Below, piece by piece: positions 55,401 to 64,000 of a stretch of DNA of 64,000 nucleotides. Where the stretch lies: the NCBI GenBank assembly GCA_004010835.2, contig CP030868.2, forward strand, positions 620,001-684,000, written 5' to 3'. Position 1 is the first letter of the stretch; each line of letters opens with the position of its first letter. Below the pieces are notes generated by a model, which saw nothing but the letters and a program-made list of their open reading frames with translations, was not told where the DNA came from and made no database searches. The translations under genes and the position numbers were made by a program. Origin of the DNA: Oenococcus sp. UCMA 16435 (GTDB taxonomy: Bacteria; Bacillota; Bacilli; Lactobacillales; Lactobacillaceae).

Positions 55401-56332
55401 TTGGTTGTTCCTCCACTTTTGCTCAAATATTTTGATATTTGCGTTTCCCACCCCAGCATATGAACAAGTCGATCTTTTGCTAAATGATTCTGAATGATCT
55501 CTTTCTTGGTTAATTTCGAGACATTTTTCCATTCTCCTGCAAAAATGTAGGTTGCATTTCCATATACGATAGAATCAAAAATAAATAACTGTTTGTCTTT
55601 GAATTCAAAGACAAGATAACCTGTGTACCCGCCTATACCTTGAAAAATTCTATCGGGGCTAAAACTTTCAATCTTTTTTAAGCGTCTTTGAATCAAAGTT
55701 TTTTCACTTTTAGTCGTATGCTGATAAGATTTTCCACGTTGAAAAGATTCCCAAATACGTTCTCCTTTTGGAAGAATCTGCCACTCAACTGTTTCTATTG
55801 GTACTACCCGTGATGTCAATGGATCAAAGGTGAGGGTCTCCGCCTCTGAAAAAATTTCCAGCAACAAGTTAATCGCAAATTTAATTTCTTCGTCATTATC
55901 TGTGCTATTGACAAAATGCCGGTCGATAATAATTAATTTCTCGCGTCCATTGCCAACATCATTTAGATAACGAAATCGCATTTTTTTCGGTCCGACAAAT
56001 TTCCTCGGAAATCTTTGATAAGGAACTTCAGATGTCCCCGAACGCCATACGCCATCGTAGCCCTTTAGTTCCCAATATTGTGCCCTATATGCTGTCTCTT
56101 TAGGTTGTGTTTTGTCAGGTATCTCCTCACCAACAGTGTTTCTTTGAGACATAATGCCAAGAAACGGACTCGGAATGAAAATAACGTGCTGCACATCCAA
56201 ATAATCAAAGCTCTCCTCAATTACTTTCTGTCGATCCTCATTAAACCTTACGCCGATAAGAAAAGTATCTTGCTCTGCGATATCAGCCAAATATTTCCTA
56301 ACTGATCTAATTTGTTTTTTGTTAATTTTCAT
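55397..56332 (-). CDS. Unknown protein, first gene of the HEPN operon
   Basis: 311 residues that I do not recognise. The N-terminal part (MKINKKQIRSVRKYLADIAEQ, then short strands) is followed by a basic, aromatic-rich middle (QRFPRKFVGPKKMRFRYLND). A beta-rich C-terminal part (GGYTGYLVFEFKDKQLFIFDS) comes last. No signal peptide, membrane helix, Walker motif or nuclease motif is visible. As the leading gene of a three-gene overlapped unit ending in a HEPN protein, it could be a sensor or an antitoxin-like partner. That is a guess from position only. Confidence 0.75.
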   Translation of the reverse strand: MKINKKQIRSVRKYLADIAEQDTFLIGVRFNEDRQKVIEESFDYLDVQHVIFIPSPFLGIMSQRNTVGEEIPDKTQPKETAYRAQYWELKGYDGVWRSGTSEVPYQRFPRKFVGPKKMRFRYLNDVGNGREKLIIIDRHFVNSTDNDEEIKFAINLLLEIFSEAETLTFDPLTSRVVPIETVEWQILPKGERIWESFQRGKSYQHTTKSEKTLIQRRLKKIESFSPDRIFQGIGGYTGYLVFEFKDKQLFIFDSIVYGNATYIFAGEWKNVSKLTKKEIIQNHLAKDRLVHMLGWETQISKYLSKSGGTTK

Positions 56333-56555
56333 ATCCCGTCTCTGACAAAATTTAGGTGTTACCTGTTTTGCTGAATTTTACATCTCAAATTAATCCCCAA
56401 TTTAGCTAGATAGAAGATACTACATTCGATGGCAAAAATAAAGACATAAAAACATTTTTTTATATAAGAAAACAACTCCAAAGGTGGTTTAGAATCATCA
56501 TCTACCACTTTTCAGCAAAAATAAAAACCACCAACCTCAGCTGGCAGCTACCCAC

Positions 56556-56894
56556 TCACTCCACAGACACCACAACATTCTGAGCTTCGATAATCTGTTG
56601 GTCATCGGCCTGTAGTGTCTCAGAGAAGACTTTGATCAGTCTCTTGCCCATGGGACGGAAAGTCAAAAAAGTCTGGCCGCCAGAGGCGATACCGCCAATG
56701 ATGGGCACAGTCTTCGTGACCAAGCTGGAAGCGGTCTTTTTAGTGACTTGTATGCCGATTGCGGCGCCGATTTTTTTCATCAGCGGGTACCAAAAAGTCT
56801 TCGCCAGAAAGACCCTCCGATCTACTTTGACTCCCGGTAATTTAATCGCTTTTGAAACAATCTCCAGTAGGAACTGGTCCTCTTCTTCGTCCAT
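56556..56894 (-). CDS. Small EcsC-like hypothetical protein
   Basis: 112 residues from ATG 56894 (GGAG six bases upstream, just inside a slightly longer frame). The centre, KKIGAAIGIQVTKKTASSLVTKTVPIIGGIASG, resembles the Gly-rich C-terminal part of EcsC-family proteins, but the gene is much shorter than ecsC. A decayed copy of its last 90 bases lies at 59844-59939. No operon partner is evident; the RelB/ParE pair is upstream on the same strand. Function unknown. Confidence 0.6.
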   Translation of the reverse strand: MDEEEDQFLLEIVSKAIKLPGVKVDRRVFLAKTFWYPLMKKIGAAIGIQVTKKTASSLVTKTVPIIGGIASGGQTFLTFRPMGKRLIKVFSETLQADDQQIIEAQNVVVSVE

Positions 56895-56956
56895 GATTCT
56901 CTCCATGTTGATTAATTTAAAAGAAGTATATATTAAAAAACCAGAAAGCTATCGAC

Positions 56957-57307
56957 CTAAAAACGATTTTGAGACTTAGTCAGCAGCTCAATCCAATCAC
57001 TATTAGCTGCTAGCAATTGAGAGATCAAGACCACAGATGACTCCAAAATTTCATAAATAACGATGTACTTGCCAGCAATCGATCCATAAGTCTTATGAGG
57101 CGGCCTTAACTGGACACCAATCTTTTGATCAATATCCAAACCAGCCTCTGGAAAAACACTTAAACGGTCAATCGCTAAAATAAGCTGACCAACTGTTTTT
57201 TTAGCTGTTTCTTCAGAACGACTTAAATTCAAGGTATAAGCGTAAATTTGATCAATTTTGTCAGATACTTCAATAGCATATTTGATCTCGTAGTGCTTAG
57301 AGACCAT
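56957..57307 (-). CDS. RelE/ParE-superfamily toxin
   Basis: 116 residues. The pattern YAIEVSDKIDQIYAYTLNLSRSEETAKKTVGQL, then LSVFPEAGLDID, then GKYIVIYEI, is the ParE/RelE fold (two helices followed by a beta sheet). It overlaps the antitoxin gene stop by 11 bases, the usual antitoxin-first order. It could inhibit gyrase (ParE) or cleave mRNA (RelE); the sequence does not decide. It appears intact. Confidence 0.85.
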   Translation of the reverse strand: MVSKHYEIKYAIEVSDKIDQIYAYTLNLSRSEETAKKTVGQLILAIDRLSVFPEAGLDIDQKIGVQLRPPHKTYGSIAGKYIVIYEILESSVVLISQLLAANSDWIELLTKSQNRF

Positions 57308-57584
57308 AACGAGCTTTCATTTCTTCTTGACTGACCACATGACCAGCTTCATAACTTGCAAAACTTTTGTCAATCTGGGACTTGAGATCTGCGATCATCT
57401 GTTCTCTTTTTTTATCGGTGTTGGTTTTAAAGGGGATGGCTCTTGTTTGAACAACATATTCTAAAAACTCATTCATCACTTCGGTTAAGTTCAGATCTTG
57501 TTCAGCAAACACTTTCCTGGCTTTTTTGACTAAAGCAGTATTGGACTTAAAGCTTACTTGACTATTTTTTTCTAGGGTTGCCAT
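57297..57584 (-). CDS. RelB/DinJ-type antitoxin
   Basis: 95 residues from ATG 57584 (MATLEKNSQVSFKSNTALVKKA). The N-terminal ribbon-helix-helix is visible (VSFKSNTALVKKARKVFAEQDLNLTEVMNEFL), and IPF with a charged C-terminus that wraps the toxin follows. GGGAG lies upstream; an ATG at 57593 is possible but too close to it. It forms a two-gene operon with the ParE-like toxin gene and should autorepress. Confidence 0.85.
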   Translation of the reverse strand: MATLEKNSQVSFKSNTALVKKARKVFAEQDLNLTEVMNEFLEYVVQTRAIPFKTNTDKKREQMIADLKSQIDKSFASYEAGHVVSQEEMKARYGL

Positions 57585-57772
57585 AATTATCATTTCTCCC
57601 ACTCATTTTTGTAACTACATCATACTATCTTTTGATTAAATTAAAAAGATACACGGTACATGCTTTAAGTGATGCGTTATCAGTTCCTCGACTGTCTTGA
57701 TTTGTGATTTTGCTCCTAGCAAATAGCGCTAGAATAGAAAACAACAAAGTTTTTCGATGGAGGACCATAGCC

Positions 57773-58009
57773 ATGTTAAAATCAAAAAACACTTTTTATT
57801 CATTACTGGCTGCCATTATTTTGTCGGTCATCAGCCTGAGCGTTTATTTAAGTAATGGAAAATCATTTAGCGCCTGGTTCGCCGTCACCAATAATGCAAA
57901 CGGCTCCAGCATTAATTTCGGTTCCTCATTCTTGTTCTTGTTTTTAATCGCCAGCCTAGCCGCATGGATTAGCTTTGGCATCCGTTATTTGAAATACAGA
58001 AAAGGCTGA
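57773..58009 (+). CDS. Small two-helix membrane protein
   Basis: 78 residues from ATG 57773, with GGAGG nine bases upstream. It has two hydrophobic segments (about residues 8-27 and 47-66) joined by a Ser/Asn-rich outer loop, and a Lys/Arg-rich end. It is divergent from the RelB/ParE operon and followed by a terminator, so it is a single-gene unit. No family recognised. Confidence 0.7.
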   Translation: MLKSKNTFYSLLAAIILSVISLSVYLSNGKSFSAWFAVTNNANGSSINFGSSFLFLFLIASLAAWISFGIRYLKYRKG

Positions 58010-58025
58010 TTGATCTTGGCCAAAT

Positions 58026-58074
58026 AAATAAATCCCTAATATCTTAATGATAGATATCAGTCAGGGATTTATTT
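58026..58074. terminator. Terminator after the small membrane protein gene
   Basis: AAATAAATCCCT and AGGGATTTATTT form a 12-bp perfect stem, with further pairing inside (GATATC). T/A tracts on both sides allow function in either direction. Confidence 0.8.
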
Positions 58075-58206
58075 GTTAACAGATTCTGCATATGGCTAAT
58101 TAAACCCTTAATGTGCCCAAAATTCTGAATTCAGTTCTTTCGTGAAAGCACATTCGAACGCAATAAATAAGAAAAATCGGCTTATTCAATGTTAAAAAAC
58201 TGATAG

Positions 58207-58788
58207 TTATAAAGGCTGACCGTCATTATCTTGATGTGGCTGTTGACTCAGATACAAGATATAGGCCGCTTCATCCTCCGTGACCAAACGACCGTTTTTC
58301 ATATAAACAATTTTCTTTTGACCAGCTTGAATGGTTTGCACTGATTCTTGCACTTTTAAAAAATACTGATCCAATAATTGATCAGATACAGGTACTTTGC
58401 TCTCAAAAATCATGATAATTTGAGCCTGATTTTTGAAGGGGATATGGACATTGATATCCGGCTTCTGTTTCTTGTGGCCAGAAATGAAGTAAAAAGACTT
58501 TGTAATCATTCTTTTATACAGATCGGTCAAAAAGCTTTTCAGTAAATCATACAAAGGATCGATTACAATGGCCATAAAAAGCATGTCAGCGACAGGACCA
58601 GAAATGATTACTTGTAATCCACTAAATAAGGAGTTTTGTGCTGATCTCCTTTCCAAGGAAACGAATTCGACATCAAACTGATCAAAAGATTTATTAATTG
58701 TCTTAATCTCATCTGTCGTATAAAGTCCTGAGGCATTTATCACTACAATATTTTTATCTTTTATATTCATGCCAAAATTATGGCACAA
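58207..58788 (-). CDS. Unknown protein
   Basis: 193 residues. The TTG at 58788 has AGGTG about five bases upstream; the ATG at 58770 has no ribosome-binding site, so the start is uncertain. A hydrophobic stretch (about residues 55-90, LFSGLQVIISGPVADMLFMAIVIDPLYDLL) suggests membrane association. The C-terminal 100 residues are mixed alpha/beta. No known motif is visible. It is on the same strand as the neighbouring TIR and frameshifted genes but far from both. Confidence 0.6.
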   Translation of the reverse strand: MCHNFGMNIKDKNIVVINASGLYTTDEIKTINKSFDQFDVEFVSLERRSAQNSLFSGLQVIISGPVADMLFMAIVIDPLYDLLKSFLTDLYKRMITKSFYFISGHKKQKPDINVHIPFKNQAQIIMIFESKVPVSDQLLDQYFLKVQESVQTIQAGQKKIVYMKNGRLVTEDEAAYILYLSQQPHQDNDGQPL

Positions 58789-58913
58789 AAAACACCTAGG
58801 AGCTTCTGTACGTGACTAAAGTCAATCCAATGGCACTTTCATACCGAAATTTACTAGATAAGTTCATTCTGAATTAATTAATAAAACGAATTTCACTGAT
58901 ACCAAAAACCGTT

Positions 58914-59815
58914 TCAGTCGTTATTGGCATCGCTGTTTTTTGATTGCTCATATTGTTCAAGCTGCCTCTTTGACTTTTCCTCAATAAAAGCTTGAGCCAA
59001 CGCAGAATCCTCAGAAAGAGGTGAAACCTTAGAGTAAATTGCTCTGATTTCTTCATCGTTCGGATGCTCAATCCCTAATCCTAAATAAAATGTCACAACG
59101 AGATCGTCATATCGAAAATCATCAATATCAAAATACTCAAAACGCGCTTGGACAGGTACCAAGGTACTAGCGACCGCCACGATATCATCTTCTGACATAA
59201 AGTCAGCATATATATGCAGGAAATCATGCAGCGTTATAGCATTACTGAGCACCGGATAATGGATCTGAATTGATTTTGAACTATAAACATTAAGATCAGG
59301 AGCCTGCCAATTAACATTTGCATTTTCCTTCCTTAAATTTTGATATTTTCGTGGTGTTTCCTTTGGTGTCAGTGGTGTAGACACCCATCCTGATCCAAGG
59401 TTTAATTTGTCATTTCCTTCGTCAGAAATTTCAAAACCCAACAATTTAATTTTCTTAGCGGGAAATTGTCCATCAACAGTTATCGTGAAATTCAATAAAT
59501 TTGGTTCTGGCTGGAGCGATCGGAAGCCTGGTCGAATCGGTGCAACCATCGCCTGGAAAACAGAATACCAACCGTGTGACTCATCTACTCGGCCGGATGG
59601 AACGAGAGAATCTGATATTGATGACGCACCGTCAAATGTGGCAAAAATGGCTGGCTTAATTTGCTGTCGTCTCTCGTATGCTCGTCGTTTTTGTTCCCCA
59701 TCAGTGTCTTCTTGACGCTTTTCTCGATCATACTGCAGTGTCCACCGTACCCCAAATATAGTGGCTCCGGCACCTAATAAGGCAGCGATAACTGTCCAAA
59801 AATTGTTCTATCCAT
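58914..59815 (-). CDS. Membrane-anchored unknown protein with an apparent frameshift near its N-terminus
   Basis: The intact frame runs to 58914 and contains no ATG before 59549, yet it stays open back to about 59807 and encodes a clear membrane helix (TVIAALLGAGATIFGVRW). An ATG at 59815, with AAGGA upstream, is one base out of frame. Adding one T to the T5 run at 59798-59802 would join MDRTIF to WTVIAALL and give a protein of about 300 residues. After the helix come a charged coiled stretch and a beta-rich domain of unknown family. The gene is either a pseudogene, a phase-variable gene, or a sequencing error. Confidence 0.65.
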
Positions 59816-59843
59816 CCATTTGGATTTTCCTTTATAATCTGAT

Positions 59844-59939
59844 CTATCCACTCACTCCACAGACACCACGATATTCTCCGCTTCGATAATCTGCTAGTCA
59901 TCGGCCTGTAGCATCTCGGAGAAGATTCTTGATCAGCTC
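59844..59939 (-). pseudogene. Decayed fragment of the EcsC-like gene 3' end
   Basis: These bases align with 56548-56644 over their full length with about a dozen differences. One change makes a stop inside the reading frame (TAG in place of CAA) and one extra base shifts it. It marks an old duplication or a recombination scar between the TIR gene and the frameshifted gene. Confidence 0.8.
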
Positions 59940-60009
59940 CGTAACTATGAAATTCAAAATCAAGCCAAACGCCAATCCTAAATCAAACAGTGTAGACAAC
60001 ATGATCAAT

Positions 60010-61023
60010 TTATACATTTAATTTTTGCCAAGCATTCAGATAAGCGCTCAAATCTATTTTATTATCTCTTATATCTTCAAAATGAAGACCATCTGCACTG
60101 TGAACGTAAAAATGAAATGCATTGGCTCCAACGAGCTTTTTTTGTGACAAAATTCTTCTAAAATCAGTTTTTGGAATGATTAGAAAATCAAATTTATTTG
60201 CACTTTCTAAAATAAATACCCAAGTGCCTACTTTTCGAGCCATTTCCTTATTGACGACAATCCAGCCACTGTAATAATCGCCATTATCTTGTGACTGAGC
60301 ATAATTCTTACTAAATTTAGTTTCGACAAATTGTTTGCCCTCACTCATATTTAGTACAAAATCAATCTTCATCTTCAAGTCACCTTCGACTATTGAAACG
60401 TGTTTGGTATAGACAAGCCCACGTTTCTTTAACTCGTTTTCGACTTTCTCAGCATAAAAAGAATGACTATGTTTGATAGCCGTATCTGCGCCAGCGGCAC
60501 TATTATTAGCTACCGAAGAAACAAAATGTTCAGCGCAATAGTTTTTAATTTGTTGGCTGATCTTACTCGCGCGTTTTTTAGCTTTCATATTATTCTGGTA
60601 GAAACGGAGTGCTGACTGATCGTCATCTAAAAGATTATTTGGATTTAGATCAGTGATGTACTTCACCTTTGACATCGGGCTTTGGAAATAAGCATCCTTA
60701 ACTTTTTTGGATTGAGATAATAAAATTGGCAAAAGTATTTTAGAACCATCATTCTGAATCCAGCCAGCCCCTAGTTCTGAAACGCAAAAAATACTGTCAA
60801 AAAAATTCTCTGTGAGGAGATAAATAATAATATGAGCAGATTTCAGTGATACTGAGATTGTTTTACCAACATCGTCTCCACCTGGGATGCTCAAATCCTG
60901 ATCAGAAGAGAAAAAAATACTTTGTCTCGTGTAGGCATCTGTGCTGGTTAGCAATTGTTGATACAACTCAGCGATTTCTTTGTCTTTTGTTGAATGGCTG
61001 ATAAAAACTTCTGTTTCTGACAT
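60010..61023 (-). CDS. TIR-domain protein with a C-terminal PD-(D/E)xK nuclease-like domain
   Basis: 337 residues. The TIR domain spans about 1-140: VFISHSTKDKEIAELY at the start and the NADase-type catalytic Glu E83 in FCVSELGAGW. The C-terminal domain (about 185-335) has a helix ending ENELKKRG, then D221 in KMKIDFVL and E234-x-K236 in QFVETKFSK. That is the D...ExK core of restriction-type nucleases. GAGGGAG lies before the ATG. It is 227 bp downstream of the TrlF-type ATPase gene on the same strand. I infer a defence effector that senses damage or phage and consumes NAD or cuts DNA. Confidence 0.85.
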   Translation of the reverse strand: MSETEVFISHSTKDKEIAELYQQLLTSTDAYTRQSIFFSSDQDLSIPGGDDVGKTISVSLKSAHIIIYLLTENFFDSIFCVSELGAGWIQNDGSKILLPILLSQSKKVKDAYFQSPMSKVKYITDLNPNNLLDDDQSALRFYQNNMKAKKRASKISQQIKNYCAEHFVSSVANNSAAGADTAIKHSHSFYAEKVENELKKRGLVYTKHVSIVEGDLKMKIDFVLNMSEGKQFVETKFSKNYAQSQDNGDYYSGWIVVNKEMARKVGTWVFILESANKFDFLIIPKTDFRRILSQKKLVGANAFHFYVHSADGLHFEDIRDNKIDLSAYLNAWQKLNV

Positions 61024-61250
61024 GAAAAAACTCCCTCAAAGAACTTCAAAATTAATTGTATCCTCTCCCTAGTAAAGTGCTTGCTAGCAATCAAAAAACG
61101 CGTATCCCTAAGTTTATGAAGCAAATTCTTCAATTAAGTACGTAAAAATTCCATTGTGTATTAACAACTTTTAGGGAGGTGTCTATGCGACCTGCATACT
61201 AATAAGTTATTCTACGTCACCCAGGAATTGTTACAATCTTCATACGCTGT

Positions 61251-64000
61251 CTAAGAATTCCCTTTAATGCCTTTTACGGAAAAAAGTGAATACTTTTTAT
61301 CCCGAAGATTAAATGCCGGCTTGGTACCTTCGAGAATATCCACCACATATCGATTAACATCGGAATTCTCTAGCGCACCACTTGCAAAGTGAAACGTATT
61401 TTTATCCTTATCCATCTCGGCAACAATTACTTGGTCGGCATCCGCTGCAATAGCTATATTTGGATTGTGAGTCACAACGATTATTTGACGTTTAGATTTT
61501 GCGTATCTAAGGTATGGCACCAGATGTTTGTAAATTGATTGATTGTCCAAGTTGTCCTCTGGCTGATCTATGACGAGCGGAAGTTCCTTTTGGGAAAGTC
61601 CAAGATAAAATATGAGCAACACCAATCCTTTTTCCCCTGCAGATAGAGCTTGCAAAGTTTGTTTGTTGTAGGTCAAATTTAGCTCTACGTCCAAAAAATG
61701 GAGGCCATATAGATAATCGTATATCTCTCCTTGATTTCGAAGAACGCCTTGAACAAAATTAAAATCTGGTTGAGATTCCATAATATTCGGAGTCTGGTAT
61801 ATTACATTTTCAATAAAACCAATAATAGAACTGGAATCACCCAGTTCGGTACTATCCATTTTCTCATTAATATACGCTAAAGCCTCACTGTTGCCTCGCA
61901 TTCTGCCGGCTTTTCTTGTGTCCACCTTGGCAACGATGCTTTCAGCAAAATCAGCAACAGGAATAATGTTACTAGAAAAATCAACCCCTTGGTCCTCATC
62001 ATCTCGGCCCACTCTGTTAAGAGCATCTATATCTGCTTTTGCATTCTGGCACAGATCGTCTAGCTGGTGACTCTTATCCTTTAGCAAAACTAATATATTA
62101 TTGACATATTCATTTCGTTTCTCATACGCTTTTTTTAATTCAGTAGGTATATCTTCAGTAAAATGTTTGATTTCTTTTTCAAGTGAATCCTTTGACCCTT
62201 GTTCCGTACCAGGAGTCCCTTTTTCTAGCAAAGCAATCTTTGATTTCCACTCGCCGAGTTCATTACTGTACTGCGCTTGAAGTTTTTGCTCGCGAGTCAT
62301 CCTACTTTGAATTTGGTCTGCCTTCTGCTTTTTACTCTTAAGAACTTTTTGGAGATCTGTAGACTCTTTATCTAATTTGCCTTTCTCCTTCTCAATATTT
62401 TGCTTCTGAGGTCCAATTTCCTTATCCAAGTCCATATTCCTTGGTTCGTCAAGCACGAGTGAGGCTGTGAGTGTGCTCCCGTCAATAACACTCGGATTCA
62501 AATCCTGATATTGATTATTAAAAATATTAACCGTGGACTCATATAGTTGAATAGATTTAACAATATCGCTACGCTCTTTTAGCAACCTGTCCAAATCTAC
62601 GAGAAAACTTTCCAAATGAGCTAGCTGAGTCCCAACTTCTTTTTGCTGAGTCTTTATATCAGCTGTCTCTTGCTTTAACTCGTCCCATTTCGTCTGTTCG
62701 TCCGAAGAATTTTGCTTGAGAGTTGGTTTATGAGGCAGATTATTTCGTAAGCTCTTTATTTGTGCAATAATTTCCGATAATTGCCTTTTCTTTTCGGCTA
62801 GTTTTTCCTTAGTCGCTTTCCCTTCAAGCGATATAATATCGACATTAAGATTATGTAATTCATCCCGAAGACCACTAACTTGATCGTTTATCGTACCCCC
62901 GAGTTGGTGGATTAGTGCTTTCCAACTTGTTTGCTGCAATCTCTTGCTAACTGGCAACGCGGAAAACACTATTTTTTCAATCTCAGTTCTCAACTCTATA
63001 TCGTCAACTGATGATGCTATCTTCTCAATGAAACTTTGAGGCAAATATTCAACTTTTTCCTCTTCGAGAGATTCACGTGAATCCAATTTTATCCAGTCAG
63101 TTTGTGTATCATCGGCCCAAATTATTCTAGAACTAAAATTGGATCCGTAATTTGCCTTATTGTTAAATCTATCTTTAGATAAAAATGAGGCATCAGACAT
63201 ATTTCGAGATGTGCCGTCAAGTCCGATAACATCAGATAGGGCACTCTTACCCGCACCCTTATTGCCAATAATCGTGACCAATCCCGGGTTAAGCTGTAAA
63301 GATAAATCCTGTCCATACCAATCTGATTTGCCCTTATCATTGCGAACTTCAACAGCAGAAATCGTCCTGTACAATCGCAATTGTTGATCACTTAACTGAT
63401 CTGGCTTAACCTTAAAAGATATTCTTCCATTAGGTTGAGAGAAAGCTTCCTTTAAACCATTAAAAGTTAGCTCAGCTTTAATCCAAGTAACAGATGCCTC
63501 ATTATATCCATCCGGGTGATGTATGTCACTGTTAACCGTCACCGGTAGCCCTTGTAAGTCTTTGACGCAAGTATATTTAACAAGATCGTTTGCAGATTTT
63601 TCAGAGTTCGTATCCAAAAAATCGACAAATGATCTAAAATCGTGCCTCAGGAGTTTCTTGAATTCTTTATCAGTATCACCTTCTGGTCCGTTTAATTCTT
63701 TAGATTTGCCAAGCCCGTTACTTTTCTTTCCGTCATGAACAGAGATAAGTCCATCATGATCATCCCTGACAAATTTTACAATTTCATTCAACGAAATATA
63801 TCCAGTTTCACTGTTCTCCCCAATATGGCGTTGGCGTAAAAATGCCCTAAAATCCTCAACGAGTCCATTTAAATCTATTTTTTCCGAGAAAATACCAATT
63901 ACATGGATATTGGGACTTACAGTATCGGTGCGAAACTCAACACCTGGAAAAATCGTAATGTTGACATTCTTCTGTTCGATAATACTTCTTATGTGATTGA
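61251..64000 (-). CDS. TrlF-like PHP/SMC-type AAA ATPase (5' end outside window)
   Basis: The frame is open to the last base of the window, so the TTG at 63791 is not the start; the visible part has about 916 residues. The upstream piece (PGVEFRT, NIHVIGIF) and SDIHH belong to a PHP-type phosphoesterase domain. Then come Walker A (IIGNKGAGKSALSDVIG), a long coiled-coil region (about 400 residues), the ABC signature LSAGEKGLVLLIFYLG, Walker B VIDQPEDNLDN and the His switch VVTHNPNIAI. This is the TrlF layout, related to SMC/RecN and OLD-type defence ATPases. With the adjacent TIR-nuclease it probably forms a sensor-effector pair. Confidence 0.85.
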   Translation of the reverse strand, partial: NHIRSIIEQKNVNITIFPGVEFRTDTVSPNIHVIGIFSEKIDLNGLVEDFRAFLRQRHIGENSETGYISLNEIVKFVRDDHDGLISVHDGKKSNGLGKSKELNGPEGDTDKEFKKLLRHDFRSFVDFLDTNSEKSANDLVKYTCVKDLQGLPVTVNSDIHHPDGYNEASVTWIKAELTFNGLKEAFSQPNGRISFKVKPDQLSDQQLRLYRTISAVEVRNDKGKSDWYGQDLSLQLNPGLVTIIGNKGAGKSALSDVIGLDGTSRNMSDASFLSKDRFNNKANYGSNFSSRIIWADDTQTDWIKLDSRESLEEEKVEYLPQSFIEKIASSVDDIELRTEIEKIVFSALPVSKRLQQTSWKALIHQLGGTINDQVSGLRDELHNLNVDIISLEGKATKEKLAEKKRQLSEIIAQIKSLRNNLPHKPTLKQNSSDEQTKWDELKQETADIKTQQKEVGTQLAHLESFLVDLDRLLKERSDIVKSIQLYESTVNIFNNQYQDLNPSVIDGSTLTASLVLDEPRNMDLDKEIGPQKQNIEKEKGKLDKESTDLQKVLKSKKQKADQIQSRMTREQKLQAQYSNELGEWKSKIALLEKGTPGTEQGSKDSLEKEIKHFTEDIPTELKKAYEKRNEYVNNILVLLKDKSHQLDDLCQNAKADIDALNRVGRDDEDQGVDFSSNIIPVADFAESIVAKVDTRKAGRMRGNSEALAYINEKMDSTELGDSSSIIGFIENVIYQTPNIMESQPDFNFVQGVLRNQGEIYDYLYGLHFLDVELNLTYNKQTLQALSAGEKGLVLLIFYLGLSQKELPLVIDQPEDNLDNQSIYKHLVPYLRYAKSKRQIIVVTHNPNIAIAADADQVIVAEMDKDKNTFHFASGALENSDVNRYVVDILEGTKPAFNLRDKKYSLFSVKGIKGNS

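Noticed and set aside
1..64000. tRNA, rRNA, prophage structural genes and complete insertion sequences
   Set aside because: I looked for cloverleaf ends, conserved rRNA words, transposase DDE/DEDD patterns and phage genes and found none that I could support by eye.

Overview
The window is AT-rich Gram-positive DNA with the gene style of a lactic acid bacterium (Lactobacillales). It has PRD/PTS regulators, cre sites, WxL and KxYKxGKxW surface proteins and an accessory Sec locus. My best guess is a Leuconostocaceae member such as Oenococcus. That is an inference from gene content and style; no rRNA or tRNA gene is present to confirm it.

Layout. (a) 1-2.9 kb, + strand: a nucleoside-type cluster of ADP-ribosylglycohydrolase (cut by the window edge), NCS1 permease and PfkB kinase, similar in composition to yegTUV. 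(b) 3.1-18.0 kb, - strand: a complete accessory Sec locus for a glycosylated serine-rich adhesin. In transcription order it holds the LPxTG serine-rich protein, secY2, asp1, asp2, asp3, secA2, a Gtf3-type glucosyltransferase, gtfA, gtfB and a small SecE/Asp4-like membrane protein. (c) 18.3-21.7 kb: a cell-surface operon of a Ser-linker anchor protein, a WxL protein and a DUF916/DUF3324 protein. (d) 22-31 kb: glycerate permease/kinase, then an ascorbate-type PTS with transketolase and a divergent PRD regulator behind a perfect cre site. (e) 31-33.4 kb: a second KxYKxGKxW protein, with GW-like modules. (f) 33.5-44.1 kb: amidase with an APC permease, a GRP-type sugar transporter, and a mannosylglycerate-like PTS/GH38 alpha-mannosidase operon with a second cre. 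(g) 44.4-50.2 kb: a hydantoinase/DUF917/NCS1 operon and a PucR regulator.

(h) 50.6-64 kb is an accessory, defence-like island. It holds an orphan YefM-like antitoxin with a decayed Txe/YoeB toxin, an MqsR-like toxin with an MqsA-HTH-Panacea antitoxin, an XRE regulator, and a tightly overlapped three-gene operon (311-aa unknown, DUF3892-like, HEPN protein). A RelB/ParE pair, several unknown small or membrane proteins (one frameshifted) and gene debris follow. The island ends with a TIR plus PD-(D/E)xK fusion beside a PHP/SMC-like TrlF-type ATPase that runs off the window.

How the parts may work together. Mannosylglycerate taken up and cleaved by the 37.6-44 kb operon would yield mannose-6-phosphate and glycerate. 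The 22-24 kb kinase could use the glycerate. The accessory Sec and Gtf genes glycosylate and export the serine-rich adhesin and may also serve the second KxYKxGKxW protein. The best candidates for undescribed biology are the HEPN operon, the TIR-nuclease/TrlF pair, and an Asp3 whose C-terminal half looks like a degenerate Asp2 hydrolase domain.
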